A stretch of DNA of 64,000 nucleotides, from NCBI GenBank assembly GCA_030425395.1, contig JAUIAS010000002.1, forward strand, positions 62,001 through 126,000, read 5' to 3'. Made by a program: the position numbers and the translations under genes. The notes beneath the pieces are model-generated. The model worked only from the letters and a program-made list of their open reading frames with translations. It did not search any database and was not told the origin of the DNA. The DNA comes from Alphaproteobacteria bacterium. Its GTDB lineage: Bacteria > Pseudomonadota > Alphaproteobacteria > Rhodobacterales > Rhodobacteraceae. Of this stretch, positions 62,315-64,000 are shown in pieces (the stretch's first letter is position 1; each line of letters starts with the position of its first letter).

Positions 62315-64000
62315 TTAACTCAGCATTCCGCGGCCCTGTCCCACGGCGGATTGCAGGGTCTTGATCACGACAAATGCGTCGCGCATATGGCTGCGCTCAA
62401 AATCCGACAAGGCCGAGGGGGCAAGGAAATTGTCCGGTTTCCGCCCGGAGCGGATCAGCCGCGTCTGATGCTCCAGCCGCGTCTCGGCGATCACGTCATA
62501 GGCATCCAGAAGATCGCGCGCGCCCGATGTGCTCAGCACGCCCGCCTTGCCCGCGGCCTCGATGCGGGCGCGGGTGTTGACGGTGGCCAGACGACCTTGC
62601 AACGCGTAGACCCGGCCAAGATCGACAACCGGCACAACCCCGTTGTGCTTGAGATCCAGCGTATTGCGGTGTTCGCCCGACCGGATCGTGGCGATCCCGC
62701 GCAACAGGCCCAGCGGCGGCGCATGTTTCAGCGAATTCGACACCATATGCGCCACAAAGATGGAATTGGCGCTGGCCGCGCGCAGGGTTTCGGCCTGCAG
62801 CCCGTCAAACAACCGATGATCGCCGCCAATGGGGCGCAGGTCGAACATTACGGATGCCAGCATCTGGGCCATCGGGTCCGGCGTGGCAATCCAGCCTTTG
62901 AAATAGCCGCGCCAGACGCTGAGCGGCTGACACCAACGCGGATTGGTGGCCATCATGTCACCGGGGCAATAGACATATCCGCAGGTATCCAGCCCGTCAC
63001 AGACAAACGCCGCGAGCTTTTCGAAATAGGGCATCTGTTCCCTTGTCACCGCGTCATCAAGGATCAGGCAGTTGTCCTGATCGCTGACACCGGTCTGTTC
63101 CTGACGTCCCTGCGATCCGCAGGCCAGCCACAGATAGGGCACAGGGGCCGGGCCGAGGTCTTGCTCGGCCAGAGCCAGCAGCCTGCGGGTGACGCAATCT
63201 GCGATATCGGTGATCAGGCGGGTGGTGACCTCGTGACGGTTGCCACCGGCGACAAGCTGCACCAGAAGCTGCGGGATCTCGGCGGTGACGCGGGCCATTT
63301 CGGCGGCGGTCTGCGCCTCGGCGATGCGCGACACCAATTCCGCCGAACTGACCGCCTGAAACCGGGTCAGGTCGGTCTGGGTGACGATGCCGACCAGACG
63401 GCCCGCATCCACGATGGGAATATGCCCGATGCGCCGTTCCATCATCGCGTGCAGGACATCCGACCCGATCGCGGACGGGGCCAGCGTCAGGGGATCAGGG
63501 GTCATGATCCGCGACAGGGCGGTGTCACCCGGCAGGCCGCCCGCGACGACCTTGCCCGAGATATCGCGCAGCGTGACGATCCCGGCGAGCGCGTCGCCAT
63601 CCATCACACAGACCGAGGATATCCGGCGGTCGCGCATCTTTTGCGCGGCGCTGCGCGCATCGTCATCCAGCCCGCAGGTTTCCGGGGTCGTGGCCATCAG
63701 GGTTTCGACCCGGCTGGTGGCCAGATCATTGGCGCGGGGCTGGGTGCTTCTGGTGCGGTCAAAGAACCGCGCCACGGCGGGGTAGGTGGCAACCACATCA
63801 TGGAACACGTCGCGCGGCAGCATCATCAGCGTTGTGGGCTTGATCGCAACCGCCGTCGTCACGGCTGTGCCATCCCGCATCAGCCCGCGTTCCCCGAATG
63901 AGTTGCGCGGCCCGAGCAGCGACACCGGAGTGCCGCTTTCGTCAAACACGTCGATTGCCCCGTCATGGACGATATACAGCCCTTCGAGCGTATCGCCAAA
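62315..64000 (-). CDS. cNMP-binding / CBS / DUF294 nucleotidyltransferase-like protein, truncated by the window
   Basis: At least 561 residues; the frame is open to the last base of the window, so the N-terminus is missing. It begins with the end of a cyclic-nucleotide-binding domain (LYIVHDGAIDVFD, then LLGPRNSFGERGLM). A CBS pair follows (VCVMDGDALAGIVTLRDIS and IPIVDAGRLVGIVTQTDL). The C-terminal domains are DUF294 nucleotidyltransferase-like (WLACGSQGRQEQTGVSDQDN, with GSxGRxExxxxSDxDN) and a DUF294_C helix bundle. Such proteins are thought to regulate symporters, but the reaction is not established. Confidence 0.9.
   Translation of the reverse strand, partial: FGDTLEGLYIVHDGAIDVFDESGTPVSLLGPRNSFGERGLMRDGTAVTTAVAIKPTTLMMLPRDVFHDVVATYPAVARFFDRTRSTQPRANDLATSRVETLMATTPETCGLDDDARSAAQKMRDRRISSVCVMDGDALAGIVTLRDISGKVVAGGLPGDTALSRIMTPDPLTLAPSAIGSDVLHAMMERRIGHIPIVDAGRLVGIVTQTDLTRFQAVSSAELVSRIAEAQTAAEMARVTAEIPQLLVQLVAGGNRHEVTTRLITDIADCVTRRLLALAEQDLGPAPVPYLWLACGSQGRQEQTGVSDQDNCLILDDAVTREQMPYFEKLAAFVCDGLDTCGYVYCPGDMMATNPRWCQPLSVWRGYFKGWIATPDPMAQMLASVMFDLRPIGGDHRLFDGLQAETLRAASANSIFVAHMVSNSLKHAPPLGLLRGIATIRSGEHRNTLDLKHNGVVPVVDLGRVYALQGRLATVNTRARIEAAGKAGVLSTSGARDLLDAYDVIAETRLEHQTRLIRSGRKPDNFLAPSALSDFERSHMRDAFVVIKTLQSAVGQGRGMLS

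Overview
The window is a high-GC, gene-dense chromosome segment from an alphaproteobacterium. Gene content and order point to Rhodobacteraceae (Roseobacter group): nuoM-nuoN-birA-coaX-rnj, a tatA-tatB-tatC-DUF815 run, surE-pcm-nlpD-like, and a formate dehydrogenase locus carrying DUF3305/DUF3306. This placement is inferred from synteny and protein features; no rRNA or marker comparison was possible. No tRNA, rRNA, CRISPR array, insertion sequence or prophage was recognised.

Layout. 1-5.6 kb: end of the complex I operon (nuoM, nuoN), then biotin ligase, type III pantothenate kinase and RNase J in a tightly packed plus-strand run. 5.8-12 kb (minus): a small SpoT-like HD hydrolase, an RhlE-type DEAD-box helicase, a glycosyltransferase, peptide release factor 3 and a Hint-domain protein. 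12.1-15.3 kb (plus): an atypical SDR, an AlkC-type DNA glycosylase and an orphan FbpC-like ATPase. 15.3-24.3 kb: DUF815 ATPase with the Tat translocase genes, a YafY-family regulator with a palindrome in front, nlpD-like/pcm/surE, a small SDR, a GspC/PilP-like peptide and purF. 24.4-33.8 kb (minus): cvpA, radA, mlaF-mlaE-alr, dnaB, pyrE, pyrC and an unknown protein. 34.1-35.9 kb: two convergent unknown genes of lower GC. 36-40.6 kb (minus): three overlapping or adjacent DVDEF-motif glycosyltransferases, one fused to a degenerate sulfotransferase-like domain.

40.8-57.2 kb is the most distinctive part: a MoxR/CoxE-type ATPase and VWA pair, then a periplasmic, Tat-exported, Cys-type molybdenum/tungsten formate dehydrogenase (alpha, beta, cytochrome b gamma). 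It comes with a TorD-type chaperone, a small Tat-signal protein, DUF3305, DUF3306, a WD40-cytochrome c fusion, a 41-residue membrane peptide, a divergent poly-ferredoxin, a second cytochrome c, and a DUF6494-Mrp-DUF4444 ligase-DUF6505 operon. The likely picture is that formate is oxidised in the periplasm, electrons pass through Fe-S clusters and cytochrome b to quinone and possibly to dedicated c-type cytochromes, and the remaining genes mature or assemble the enzyme. 57.3-64 kb holds an aldo/keto reductase, a fatty-acid desaturase, a flavin reductase, a membrane-bound exonuclease, a membrane protein and a CBS/DUF294 protein that runs off the window.

A short extragenic element (G-rich start, a TATTT core, then a GGCCAGAAGAAG or GAACGAGAAAGAA tail) recurs about eight times between genes, most often at gene 3' ends.
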